The notes under the pieces were generated by a model that saw nothing but the letters and a program-made list of their open reading frames with translations, did no database searches and had not been told where the DNA came from. Shown piece by piece: positions 10,060 through 18,264 of a stretch of 64,000 nt of DNA (the stretch's first letter is position 1; every line of letters begins with the position of its first letter). Made by a program: the position numbers and the translations under genes. Location: NCBI RefSeq assembly GCF_003390925.1, contig NZ_QUBS01000048.1, positions 62,001-126,000 on the forward strand, given 5' to 3'. This DNA comes from Trinickia diaoshuihuensis. Lineage in GTDB: Bacteria; Pseudomonadota; Gammaproteobacteria; Burkholderiales; Burkholderiaceae.

Positions 10060-11468
10060 GTTCGCCCGCGATCGGTGCCGCCGGCCAAGGGCGGCTCGCG
10101 CGCGCCGGTGCATGGATGCAACGCAACGGCGCGGCGATCCGCGTGATCCAATGGTCGGTCGTCGCGGTCTACGCATTCTTGATCATCGTTCCCGCATGTA
10201 TCCCGTTGCCGGGCGAGAGCGCGCATCTTTGGAACAACCTGACGCTAGCGGCCCAGTTCGTGTTTTGGGGCATTTGGTGGCCGTTCGTCTTGCTTTCGAT
10301 GGTCCTGCTCGGCCGCGTATGGTGCGGGGTGCTATGCCCGGAGGGCGCACTGGCCGAATTCGCCAGCCGTCATGGAAGGGGGAGGGCGATTCCGCGGTGG
10401 ATGCGATGGGGCGGCTGGCCCTTCGTCGCATTCGGCCTGACGACGATCTACGGCCAAATGGTCAGCGTCTATCAGTATCCGCTCGCCGTATTGCTCGTCT
10501 TGGGCGGATCGACGGCGGCCGCGATGGTCATCGGATTTCTTTACGGGCGCGATAAACGCGTCTGGTGCCGCTATTTGTGTCCGGTCAACGGCGTGTTTTC
10601 GCTGTTGGCGCGTCTCGCGCCATTCCATTACAAGGTGGACGAAGCCGCTTGGCGGCGTTCCTATACCTCGGGCGAGCGCGGGCATCGCGTGATTCCGATC
10701 AATTGCGCGCCGCTGGTGCCGCTCAGAAACATGAAGGGCGCGGCATCCTGCCATATGTGCGGCCGATGCAGCGGTCACCGGGATGCGATCGCATTGAGCT
10801 GGCGTTCGCCGGCCCAAGAGGTCGTGGAACTCGGACGAGACGCGGCTAGCGGCTGGGATACGGCCCTGATCCTTTACGGCCTGCTCGGCGTCGCAATCGG
10901 CGCATTTCACTGGAGCGCGAGCCCGTGGTTTGTCGAGCTCAAGCAAACGCTGGCCGGCTGGCTTATCGATCACGATGCCACGTGGATGCTCGATACCAAT
11001 GCGCCGTGGTTTCTCTTCACGCATTATCCCGAGCAAAACGACGTCTTCTCCTGGCTCGACGGCACCTTGCTCATCGGCTACATCCTCGCGACGGCGCTCG
11101 TTTATGGCACCGCGCTGCTTGTGCTCGTGACAGCAGCCACGCGCGTGCTAGGCCGGTTCGATCGCTCACGCTTGCATCACCTCACTCAGTCGCTCATTCC
11201 CATCGCCGGGGCGGGGGTGTTCTTGGGATTGTCGGCTACGACGTTATCGTTGCTCCGCGCGGAGCATGTTCCGCTGGATTGGGCGTCGACGGTCCGTATC
11301 GCCGTGCTGGCGATTGCCAATGCATGGAGCGCTTGGCTGGCTTGGCGTGTGACTGGTCAATACACGGCGCGCGTTGCGTTGCGACTGGGCGCCATGGTGT
11401 TCATGGCGGCTGCGCTCGCCGTGGCCGATAGTGCCTGGTGGTTGATGTTCTGGGGCTTTGCTCGATAA
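10056..11468 (+). CDS. ftrD: Polyferredoxin-like membrane protein FtrD
   Basis: A 470-residue inner membrane iron-sulfur protein of the NapH/CcoG-like class, the fourth component of FtrABCD. It has two CX3CP motifs (C90-x3-C94 and C171-x3-C175) that mark this family, and a CHMCGRC cluster site (C232, C235, C238). At least eight hydrophobic segments surround them. It is thought to carry electrons across the membrane for iron oxidation state change during uptake. The start at 10056 overlaps the ftrC stop; an upstream in-frame extension inside ftrC is not needed. Confidence 0.87.
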   Translation: MSSPAIGAAGQGRLARAGAWMQRNGAAIRVIQWSVVAVYAFLIIVPACIPLPGESAHLWNNLTLAAQFVFWGIWWPFVLLSMVLLGRVWCGVLCPEGALAEFASRHGRGRAIPRWMRWGGWPFVAFGLTTIYGQMVSVYQYPLAVLLVLGGSTAAAMVIGFLYGRDKRVWCRYLCPVNGVFSLLARLAPFHYKVDEAAWRRSYTSGERGHRVIPINCAPLVPLRNMKGAASCHMCGRCSGHRDAIALSWRSPAQEVVELGRDAASGWDTALILYGLLGVAIGAFHWSASPWFVELKQTLAGWLIDHDATWMLDTNAPWFLFTHYPEQNDVFSWLDGTLLIGYILATALVYGTALLVLVTAATRVLGRFDRSRLHHLTQSLIPIAGAGVFLGLSATTLSLLRAEHVPLDWASTVRIAVLAIANAWSAWLAWRVTGQYTARVALRLGAMVFMAAALAVADSAWWLMFWGFAR

Positions 11469-11499
11469 CGGGACCGGCAGCGGGACCGGCAGCGGGGAC
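11469..11499 (+). repeat. 12-bp tandem repeat after ftrD
   Basis: The unit CGGGACCGGCAG occurs at 11469-11480 and again at 11481-11492, followed by a partial, altered third copy. It begins on the base after the ftrD stop codon. No protein or clear RNA structure is associated, and the rest of the gap to hemP (to 11726) holds nothing I recognise. Confidence 0.6.
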
Positions 11500-11726
11500 T
11501 GCCAGCGATGCCGATAGCAGTGCTGGTAGCAACGAACAAAAAACAGAAATTCATGCAAAAGCCCGCACGACAAACCGAGTGAAGGACCCAAAAAAGCGGC
11601 TTGGCTGGCTGCTACGTCGTTAAAGAGGGGGCACGAAGGGGTCTAGACTCACGTGCTCGACGTTGCGCTGGCTACTGCCTAACACCTCTCAAGGAGGTGG
11701 TCCCCACAATACACGGTGCTTAGCGC

Positions 11727-11990
11727 TTACTTGGTCAGGATCAACTTCCCTAAACGAGTGGCGCGCAACTGATATCGCTCACCGTTGTGAACGATGAAAA
11801 CATGGCTGTGCCCCTGCAACACGTGTTCGCTCGATAACGTTCGCTCGGTCGGGCCAGTGCCGCTTTCTTCACGCGTGCCGACGCGGCGCGTGACCAACGC
11901 CGGGGTTGCTCCGTTCTTCAAACGGGAGCGAGTGAGCGTACTCATAGACGTTCTCAACGTTAGCGTGGACTGGCGCGCGGATTCACTCAT
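11727..11990 (-). CDS. hemP: Hemin uptake protein HemP
   Basis: A small (87-residue) protein whose C-terminal half, SSEHVLQGHSHVFIVHNGE followed by YQLRATRLGKLILTK, is the HemP/HmuP signature. In Burkholderia and Bradyrhizobium HemP/HmuP is a regulator needed to activate heme or siderophore receptor genes. The N-terminal 45 residues are low-complexity and less conserved; a second in-frame ATG near 11942 could be the true start. No heme receptor or hmu transporter is adjacent, so it is an orphan copy. A strong Fur-box-like site lies about 40 bp upstream. Confidence 0.85.
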   Translation of the reverse strand: MSESARQSTLTLRTSMSTLTRSRLKNGATPALVTRRVGTREESGTGPTERTLSSEHVLQGHSHVFIVHNGERYQLRATRLGKLILTK

Positions 11991-12028
11991 GCTTGAAGCA
12001 TTGGTTGTTCGATTCGATGGAGTCGATT

Positions 12029-12047
12029 ATAAATGAGAATCATTATC
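12029..12047 (-). promoter_or_regulatory. Fur box upstream of hemP
   Basis: This 19-bp segment agrees with the Fur consensus at 15 of 19 positions, including the run AATCATTATC. It sits 38 bp before the hemP start codon on the reverse strand, as expected for iron-repressed control. It is the best Fur site in the window. Confidence 0.7.
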
Positions 12048-12147
12048 GATTGTAAAAAACAAATTCATCGAGATAGGGCATTGATAGGGCGCGACCATCG
12101 TTTAACGATGGCCGGCAAGCAGTGAGCGGCCCGAACGGCCGTTGCTC

Positions 12148-12630
12148 TCAATGAAGGGGCGTTGTCCGCGACGGATTGCGCGCGTACTCGCGAATGAGCC
12201 GGACGGTATCGATGTCGGCTTCGCGGTAGGCCGATTTCACGATTTCGCTGGTTTGGCGCGCGTCCTCGGTATCGGGCGTGGGCAACGTGGTGGCGTACTC
12301 GAAGCGCACGAACAACTGCAGTGCGTCCGGTTGCTCGATCGTCATCGTGAGCGAACCGCCCACGTGCGCCTCGGTGGCGAGAATGTCGTAGCGTACGCTT
12401 TCGTTGCGAACCAACGTGACCCGATCGCGCACCGTCGCATGGCCGTAGTGCAATTCGCGCTCGAGCGTATCGGCGGTGCGCGACAGAATCGTGCAGCTAT
12501 CGAGACCCAGCACGAAAAGCTGTGGTTGCTCCGCGCGCAGCACGAGCCCTTCCCACAACTGATCGCGCGTCAATGTTTCCGCGAGCGGGTTCAGGGGATC
12601 GTTGATCTGGACGAGATGTTCGAAATTCAA
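12148..12630 (-). CDS. AtaL-like SRPBCC family protein (DUF1857)
   Basis: A 160-residue protein that fits the DUF1857/AtaL-like branch of the SRPBCC (START-like) lipid/ligand-binding fold. The opening FEHLVQINDPLNPLAETLTR and the segment QLWEGLVLRAEQPQLFVLGL are typical. Members have no established biochemical role. The start appears to be TTG at 12628-12630, supported by an AAGGAA ribosome site 8 bases before it; there is no nearby ATG in frame. It is 40 bp downstream of the osmC-like gene on the same strand and may share its transcript. Confidence 0.78.
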   Translation of the reverse strand: MNFEHLVQINDPLNPLAETLTRDQLWEGLVLRAEQPQLFVLGLDSCTILSRTADTLERELHYGHATVRDRVTLVRNESVRYDILATEAHVGGSLTMTIEQPDALQLFVRFEYATTLPTPDTEDARQTSEIVKSAYREADIDTVRLIREYARNPSRTTPLH

Positions 12631-12670
12631 GGACGTTCCTTCTGCGTCAAATGCGGCGGTCGGGCACGAT

Positions 12671-13096
12671 CTACACTTCGTCGGGCGTTGCCGGCAACGT
12701 GGCCGCGAGCCCGGTGTTGATCGCGATCGGCCGCATCAAAATCTTATGGACGGGGCAGGCGTTGGCTACTTGCAGCAGCCGTTCGCGTTGCTCATCGGTC
12801 AACTCGCCGTGCAAGACGATTTTGCGGTCGATCGTCGAGCCCTGATCGCCCGTTTGCATCGACAGCGATACTTGAACGTCCTCGAGCGGCCAGCCCTTGC
12901 GTTGCGCATACATCTTCAACGTGATCGACGTGCACGCACCCAAACTCGACAGCAAAAGCGATACCGGGGTAGGGGCGCGGTCGCCGCCGCCGAGCGATGT
13001 GGGTTCGTCGGCGTGCCACAAGTGATGGGCGCCGTCGTCGAACGTGACTTGGTAGTTAATTGCGCCGATGCTTGCCGTGACAACGCGTTCGCTCAT
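12671..13096 (-). CDS. OsmC family peroxiredoxin-like protein
   Basis: A 141-residue OsmC/Ohr-family protein, a class of thiol peroxidases that reduce organic hydroperoxides. The first redox cysteine lies in [17 protein letters not shown] (about Cys54) and the second in [11 protein letters not shown] (about Cys117), matching the two-cysteine arrangement. The N-terminus [20 protein letters not shown] resembles the YhfA-like OsmC subgroup more than Ohr. An AGGAGG sequence precedes the ATG at 13096. It is transcribed with the AtaL-like gene. Confidence 0.88.
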   Translation of the reverse strand: MSERVVTASIGAINYQVTFDDGAHHLWHADEPTSLGGGDRAPTPVSLLLSSLGACTSITLKMYAQRKGWPLEDVQVSLSMQTGDQGSTIDRKIVLHGELTDEQRERLLQVANACPVHKILMRPIAINTGLAATLPATPDEV

Positions 13097-13251
13097 GCCT
13101 GTCCTCCTGATTGGGAAGCCGGCGAGCGCGCGGGCGCCGCATCGGGCGTGCCGCCGGCTCGCGCAGCAGAGCGGCTATTGTGACGCAATTCGCGCGCGAG
13201 TGTACGCTGCGTGCCTCGCACGCGGCCGCTCGGGCGATAGAGGCAGGCGCT

Positions 13252-14124
13252 TCAATGCGCGATTTCGCCCATCCGTCCGGCTTGGTAATCGACGATGGCT
13301 TGCCGGATCTCGTCTTCCGTATTCATGACGAAGGGACCGTGGCGCACCACCGGCTCATCCAACGGCACGCCGCCGATCAGCAGCACGTCGAGCGGTTCGT
13401 CGCCGGCGGCCAGCGTCACTGCGTCGCCGTCGTCGGCGAAAATCACCATGCGCTGCTTGCCGATTTCACGTGCCTCGTCCCCATAGCGTCCCGTCCCGCT
13501 CAGCGCATAGGCGAAGACGCGATACGCGCTCGGTACCGGTTGCACGATCGACGCGCCCGGCTCGAGCGTGAAGTGCTGATAAATGATCGGCGTGCGCGTT
13601 TCGATAGCCGCTTTCACCCCTAACGCCTCGCCGGCGATGACTTTGACGCGGACCTTGCCGTCGCTCGTCGCGGCGGTCGGAATGCGTTCGGACGGAATCT
13701 CCTGATAGCGCGGCTCGATCATTTTGTCGCGGCGCGGGAGATTCACCCATAGCTGTAGTCCGTGCACGCGCCCGCCCGCGCGAGCGAAGTCGGGATCGGG
13801 CATTTCGCTATGCACGACGCCGGCGCCGGCGGTCATCCACTGCACGTCGCCGGGCCTGAGCACGCCCGAGTGGCCCGCCGAATCCTTATGCGCGAAGCTG
13901 CCTTCGAGCATGTAGGTCACGGTTTCGAAGCCGCGATGCGGGTGATCGGGCGCACCCTTGGCAGCGCCGGGGGCGTAATCGACGGGGCCCATTTCATCGA
14001 GCAGCAAAAAAGGATCGAAGTCCATTAACATGCGAGTCGGAAAGGGCCGATGAACGACGAAGCCGCCGCCTTCTACGGTGCGAACGGCCGCGATGGTGTG
14101 GCGGATCGTGCGAGACGTGGTCAT
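13252..14124 (-). CDS. Pirin family protein
   Basis: A 290-residue bicupin of the pirin family. The N-terminal cupin shows the metal ligands in HPHRGFET and the later GVVHSEMP segment, corresponding to the His/His/His/Glu site of human pirin. Bacterial pirins can act as quercetin 2,3-dioxygenase-like enzymes or redox-linked regulators; the role here is unknown. It is divergent from the LysR gene at 14249, and that pairing is common in Burkholderia, so the LysR protein probably controls it. Confidence 0.9.
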   Translation of the reverse strand: MTTSRTIRHTIAAVRTVEGGGFVVHRPFPTRMLMDFDPFLLLDEMGPVDYAPGAAKGAPDHPHRGFETVTYMLEGSFAHKDSAGHSGVLRPGDVQWMTAGAGVVHSEMPDPDFARAGGRVHGLQLWVNLPRRDKMIEPRYQEIPSERIPTAATSDGKVRVKVIAGEALGVKAAIETRTPIIYQHFTLEPGASIVQPVPSAYRVFAYALSGTGRYGDEAREIGKQRMVIFADDGDAVTLAAGDEPLDVLLIGGVPLDEPVVRHGPFVMNTEDEIRQAIVDYQAGRMGEIAH

Positions 14125-14248
14125 TGAGAGTACCTCGGAAGGGACGCGTAAGCGTCGCGGAAGAATGTGAGGCCTATTATATGAACGGGTGCGCGCCGCT
14201 TTTAGCCCTGGTCAGAGCAATGGATTGTCCTACCGTTGGAACGATGAG

Positions 14249-15253
14249 ATGCAACTCGATTCGCAGAATCTAAATGATTTGATGTATTTCGCGCAGGTCG
14301 TCGAACACGGTGGTTTCTCGGCGGCGGAACGCGTGCTGGGCATCTCGAAGTCGCGGCTATCGCGTCGCGTGGCCGAACTCGAAACTTCGCTCGGCGTGCG
14401 GCTGCTACAGCGCTCCACGCGCAAACTCGCGCTGACCGAGGCCGGCGAGCGCTTCTTCCGGCATTGCCAGATCATGCTTTCCGAAGCGCAGGCCGCGATG
14501 AATGCCGTGCAGGAGTTGCGTTCGTCGCCCCGCGGCACCGTGCGCGTCAGCGTGCCGGTGACCCTATCGCAGACGATGCTCACGCACATCCTTCCCGAGT
14601 TCTTGCTGCGCTATCCGGAAGTGCGCGTGTCGGTTCGTGTGACGAATCGCGTGATCGATCTTTACGAGGATTCGGTCGACGTCGCGCTGCGCGTACGGTC
14701 GGAGCCGCCCGACAGCGCCAACATCGTCGTACGTCCCTTGTGGCGCACGCAGCAGATGCTCGTGGGCTCGCCGAGCCTGCTGAGTCAACACGCACCGCCT
14801 GTCTCGCCGGACGATTTGGCCCGTTTCGATACGCTCGATACGCCGAGCGGCGACGGCAGGCACACGTTTCATCTGATCGGGCCGGACGGCCGTCGCCACA
14901 TCCATGAGCACGAGCCGCGTCTCGTAACCGCCGACTTGTCGACGATACGCGAAGCGGTGCTCGATGGCGTGGGGATCGCCGCACTGCCGGAGATGATGTA
15001 CGGCGCCGCTTTGCGCGCGGGGCAGCTTTCGCCGGTCATGCCCGGCTGGACCTTGCCCACGCCGCAGCTCTTCGCCGTGTTCGTGTCGCGGCAGGGCATG
15101 GTGCCGGCCGTGCGCGCGTTCGTCGATTTTCTCGTGGAAAAACTCGACGAGGAGAACCATACGATGATGGAGTGCCCGACGCGCGAGCAGGTGAGGGCGG
15201 CGCAGCTCGCGAACACGGAAGCGGCCTCGGCGCTCGTCGCTCCGGTGCGGTGA
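14249..15253 (+). CDS. LysR family transcriptional regulator
   Basis: A 334-residue regulator with the LysR winged helix at the N-terminus (LNDLMYFAQVVEHGGFSAAE and SKSRLSRRVAELETSLGVRL) and a type 2 periplasmic-binding-like effector domain after residue 90. The start at 14249 gives the usual LysR spacing; 20 extra in-frame residues upstream are not conserved in type. It is divergent from the pirin gene with a 124 bp shared promoter region. It probably controls pirin and itself; its inducer is unknown. Confidence 0.9.
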   Translation: MQLDSQNLNDLMYFAQVVEHGGFSAAERVLGISKSRLSRRVAELETSLGVRLLQRSTRKLALTEAGERFFRHCQIMLSEAQAAMNAVQELRSSPRGTVRVSVPVTLSQTMLTHILPEFLLRYPEVRVSVRVTNRVIDLYEDSVDVALRVRSEPPDSANIVVRPLWRTQQMLVGSPSLLSQHAPPVSPDDLARFDTLDTPSGDGRHTFHLIGPDGRRHIHEHEPRLVTADLSTIREAVLDGVGIAALPEMMYGAALRAGQLSPVMPGWTLPTPQLFAVFVSRQGMVPAVRAFVDFLVEKLDEENHTMMECPTREQVRAAQLANTEAASALVAPVR

Positions 15254-15606
15254 TATGGAACGCAGGAAAGGGCCGCGGGATCGCTTTTGCCATTTAAGTC
15301 GCGACGGCGATCAGTAGTTTCAATGGCCGGTGTCTTGAAGCACCGGGCGCCGAGACCTATAGTAAATTGCCTTTCGCGTTGGGGCGTCCAACGTGAAACC
15401 AGACGGCTGCTCTTATAGCAAGCCGGATAGGGCCGACAGCGTGGTCCGTGCGAGACACGGCGATCGCATGCGGTGCTCGGCAGCCAGTCCGATGGCTGCG
15501 AGCCCGCCGCCCGAAGGCGCCGCGTGCGCAGCAAAAAAGGCCCTCATCGCCCGATGAGGGCCTTTTACTTTGTGGACTCGACCGGCAAGCGGCTACCCGC
15601 CCGCGC
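15254..15606. other. Gene-free gap between lysR and exbD
   Basis: This 353 bp stretch separates two convergent transcripts. Its only clear element is the hairpin at 15535-15566, listed separately. I see no open frame with a plausible ribosome site and no RNA gene. Confidence 0.5.
15535..15566 (-). terminator. Terminator after exbD
   Basis: A perfect inverted repeat, AAAAGGCCCTCATCG with CGATGAGGGCCTTTT, surrounds a 2-base centre. On the minus strand it ends in a run of six T, so it terminates the bfd-tonB-exbBD transcript. The four T on the plus side may also stop the convergent lysR transcript. Confidence 0.85.
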
Positions 15607-16026
15607 TTAGCGCGTACGCGGCTCGGTCACGAATCCGATTTGCGTCAGGCCGCTTTCCTGTGCCGCCGCCATGACGTCGGCAACTCGTTCGTACGGCACC
15701 TTTCGATCGGCGCGCAGCCGCAATTGCGGTTGAGGCTTCGTCTGCGCCGCGCGCTTCAAAGCGTCACGCAAACCCGCGTCGTCGACGTTCGCACCGTCCC
15801 ATACGAGCGTGCCGTCGGCTCGCAGCCCCACCTCGATATGGGCGGGCTTGACCTCCTGCGTCTGACTACCCACGTGCGGTAGATCGAGCTTGATCGCGTG
15901 CTCGATGGCCGGAATCGCGATCATAAAGACGATTAGGAGTACCAACATGACGTCGATCAACGGCGTCATGTTGATTTCGCCCATGAGCCCTTCGTCGGCC
16001 TCGTCTTCGAATAGCGGCATCGCCAT
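15607..16026 (-). CDS. exbD: Biopolymer transport protein ExbD
   Basis: A 139-residue inner membrane protein with one N-terminal transmembrane helix (LIDVMLVLLIVFMIAIPAI) containing the essential proton-path Asp in PLIDVML, followed by a periplasmic domain. ExbD works with ExbB as the proton-driven motor for TonB. It follows exbB after 12 bp and is the last gene of the bfd-tonB-exbB-exbD set, before a strong terminator. Confidence 0.92.
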   Translation of the reverse strand: MAMPLFEDEADEGLMGEINMTPLIDVMLVLLIVFMIAIPAIEHAIKLDLPHVGSQTQEVKPAHIEVGLRADGTLVWDGANVDDAGLRDALKRAAQTKPQPQLRLRADRKVPYERVADVMAAAQESGLTQIGFVTEPRTR

Positions 16027-16038
16027 GGTTCGCTCCCG

Positions 16039-16767
16039 TCAGCTTGCGCGCGTTGCCACGCGTAACGCCGGGCTCGCCGCCGGAGCGACGCGCGCGCCGG
16101 TGACGAAGTAGGCGTGCAGGCTATGGGCGAAGCGGCGCAGGCTGCCGACGATCGCCCGGTTCGAACGCGTGAGCGCGTTGTAGCCGAGCACCGCGGGCAC
16201 GGCGACGACGAGCCCGAAGGCCGTCATGATCAGCGCTTCGCCGATCGGTCCCGCGATGCGATCGATCGATGCTTGTCCACTTTCGCCGATGGCGATCAGC
16301 GCATGGTAAATGCCCCAAACCGTACCGAATAATCCGACGAACGGAGCCGTTCCGCCAATCGAGGCCAACACCGCGAGCCCGCGCTGCATGTGGGCAATGC
16401 CGTCGTCCATCGTATCTTTCAGGCAGCGCGTGATCCAATCGGAGACGTCGAGCCGATCATGCAGATGGGGGCGCGTGCGCTGATGATGCTCCGCGGCTTC
16501 TTGACCCGATAGGGCCAGTGCGAGAAACGGATTGCGATCGCGCGAGGGCAGCGCCTGCGCCAGCGTATCGACGCCGGCGGCGAAATCGTCCGAGTGCCAG
16601 AACTGACGTTCGGCGTTTTTCGTCAAGCGGCCCAGCCGCACGATGTTCCACCCTTTGACGACGATGACCGTCCAAGACAGCAGCGACATCGTCAGCAGCG
16701 TCAGCGCAATCGCGCGTGTAACCAGATCGCCTTGGGCCCAAGCGTGGGCTAGACCGTAGCTTTGCAT
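16039..16767 (-). CDS. exbB: Biopolymer transport protein ExbB
   Basis: A 242-residue MotA/TolQ/ExbB family protein with three transmembrane helices, partner of ExbD in energising TonB. The family segments GGTAPFVGLFGTVWGIYHAL and GEALIMTAFGLVVAVPAVLG are present. The start MQSYGLAHAWAQGD at 16767 was chosen because the longer open frame upstream overlaps tonB and has no membrane-protein character. It lies 38 bp after tonB. Confidence 0.92.
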   Translation of the reverse strand: MQSYGLAHAWAQGDLVTRAIALTLLTMSLLSWTVIVVKGWNIVRLGRLTKNAERQFWHSDDFAAGVDTLAQALPSRDRNPFLALALSGQEAAEHHQRTRPHLHDRLDVSDWITRCLKDTMDDGIAHMQRGLAVLASIGGTAPFVGLFGTVWGIYHALIAIGESGQASIDRIAGPIGEALIMTAFGLVVAVPAVLGYNALTRSNRAIVGSLRRFAHSLHAYFVTGARVAPAASPALRVATRAS

Positions 16768-16805
16768 ATGTGCGTCCTCTTGTTTTTGCTTCTTGCAGAT
16801 GGAAG

Positions 16806-17573
16806 TCAGTCGTCGTCGAGCCCGAACGTGAACGCCTGCGTGTACGAGACGCGGATCGGGGCGCCGTTTTCCAGGTACGGCTGGCAGGTGCTCGCATGCA
16901 ATGCATCGACGGCCGCGTCGTCCAGCCGCGCGAAGCCGCTGCTTTTGACGAGCGAAACCGAATCGATGGCACCGGTGGCGCCGATGACGAAGCGCACGGT
17001 AGCGGTTCCCGTTTCGCCGCGACGTTTCGACAACTCGGGGTAGGCCGGTTTGACGATGCGGCACTCCGCATGGTCGACGTGTTTCGGCGCGGCGACGGCG
17101 ATGGTTTCGCGTGCGGACTGCGAAGGCGAAGCGGCGTTTGCCGCCGCTTTCGAGGTTGGCGCGGCGGCGTTGTCCATGTTCATCGGCGCAGCGCTCGCCT
17201 GCGCCGGCGCAACGGCGGGCGCGATTGCGTTCGGATTCGGCACGGGCGCGGCAACTTGCGGCTTCGGCACGTGGGGAGGCGGGCGGCTCTCACGCCGTTG
17301 CTCCGGTTCCTTCTGAATATGCTTGACTGGCGGTGCGGGCGGCGATTGCACGGCCACCGCGGGTGCGTCGGACGGCTCGCTAAGCAGTTGCGCGACGATC
17401 GCCGTCGATTCGACCGGCCGGGGCGCCGCGGTGCGGTTCCCGACGGCGAAGACACCGATCAGCACCGCATGGGCGAGCGCGACGGACAAGAACGCAGGGA
17501 CGATACGCGAACGCGACATGCCGGATTGAGTTGCCGGCCCTATGCCGGCCGCAACGGGAGACGAGGCTTGCAT
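16806..17573 (-). CDS. tonB: Energy transducer TonB
   Basis: TonB transmits proton motive force from ExbBD to outer membrane siderophore and heme receptors. The 255-residue protein has one N-terminal membrane anchor (FLSVALAHAVLIGVFAVG, about 28-45), a Pro/Ala-rich periplasm-spanning region (about 70-150) and a TonB C-terminal domain starting at AECRIVKPAYPELSKRRGE. An alternative start at Met19 (17519) would place the anchor nearer the N-terminus as is usual; neither start has a good ribosome site. It is 209 bp downstream of bfd and heads tonB-exbB-exbD. Confidence 0.9.
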   Translation of the reverse strand: MQASSPVAAGIGPATQSGMSRSRIVPAFLSVALAHAVLIGVFAVGNRTAAPRPVESTAIVAQLLSEPSDAPAVAVQSPPAPPVKHIQKEPEQRRESRPPPHVPKPQVAAPVPNPNAIAPAVAPAQASAAPMNMDNAAAPTSKAAANAASPSQSARETIAVAAPKHVDHAECRIVKPAYPELSKRRGETGTATVRFVIGATGAIDSVSLVKSSGFARLDDAAVDALHASTCQPYLENGAPIRVSYTQAFTFGLDDD

Positions 17574-17782
17574 GTTAGCGGGAACTGGGTGCGGCGTTGC
17601 CGGCAGAGTGGGCGGTACGATGTCGCATCACGAGCGGCAGATAAACAAAGAGATGCACAGTGTCGTGACAAAGCCAATGAGCAAAACCATCCCGGGCTCC
17701 TAGAGCGAAACGAGCGGCTGCTGGCGAAAGCGAACTGGCGTGCCGACTGAAATAACGAAAACGGGCGGACAAAAGCAGGCGC

Positions 17783-18034
17783 TCAGGCCGCTTTACGCTC
17801 GTAAAAGATAACGGGGATAGGCTGAACCGGCTGCAGCGGGACGGGCCGCTCAACCCCGCAATGGCTTTCGCAGACGCCGCACTGCGCCATGACCTCGCGC
17901 ACCGACTCTTCGCACTTGCCGCAGCAGGTGGCTACGCCGAGTTCGAATTGCAATTCATCGAAACTGTCTGCTCCTTCCGCGATGGCAGCGCGGATTTTTC
18001 GGTCGGAGACGGACTTGCACACGCAGACGATCAT
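17783..18034 (-). CDS. bfd: Bacterioferritin-associated ferredoxin Bfd
   Basis: An 83-residue [2Fe-2S] ferredoxin that reduces bacterioferritin so that stored iron is released. The four cluster cysteines are in VCVCKSVSD (Cys4, Cys6) and CCGKCEESV, the standard Bfd arrangement. The C-terminal 25 residues are extra compared with E. coli Bfd (64 residues). A Fur-box-like site lies just upstream, so it should be induced in iron starvation along with tonB-exbBD. The bfr gene lies 1.2 kb away beyond murI. Confidence 0.92.
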   Translation of the reverse strand: MIVCVCKSVSDRKIRAAIAEGADSFDELQFELGVATCCGKCEESVREVMAQCGVCESHCGVERPVPLQPVQPIPVIFYERKAA

Positions 18035-18060
18035 GACTCAAGCCAAGGTAGAACGTTAAT

Positions 18061-18079
18061 GCGAACTATTATCATTACG
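18061..18079 (-). promoter_or_regulatory. Probable Fur box upstream of bfd
   Basis: Read on the minus strand, the 19 bp match the Fur consensus at 13 positions, including TAATGATAAT. The site is 26 bp before the bfd start codon. Confidence 0.6.
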
Positions 18080-18264
18080 TTTTGCGTCGTTGGCAAGCAG
18101 GTCGTCCGGTTTTTTGTAACAAGCGGGCACGAGGGATCGAACCCTGATTTGGCGTGGGACGCGTCTACCCGTGCGCGCACGGGACGCGAACGAGGGGGGA
18201 AGGGGCCGCCGGCGGCTGTGAAGGCGGCGGGGATCGGGATTGGAGGCCGGGGCGGACCAAATGG

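Noticed and set aside
12095-12111. Palindrome CCATCGTTTAACGATGG after the AtaL-like gene
   Set aside because: A good stem but no T-run on either strand, so not called as a terminator.
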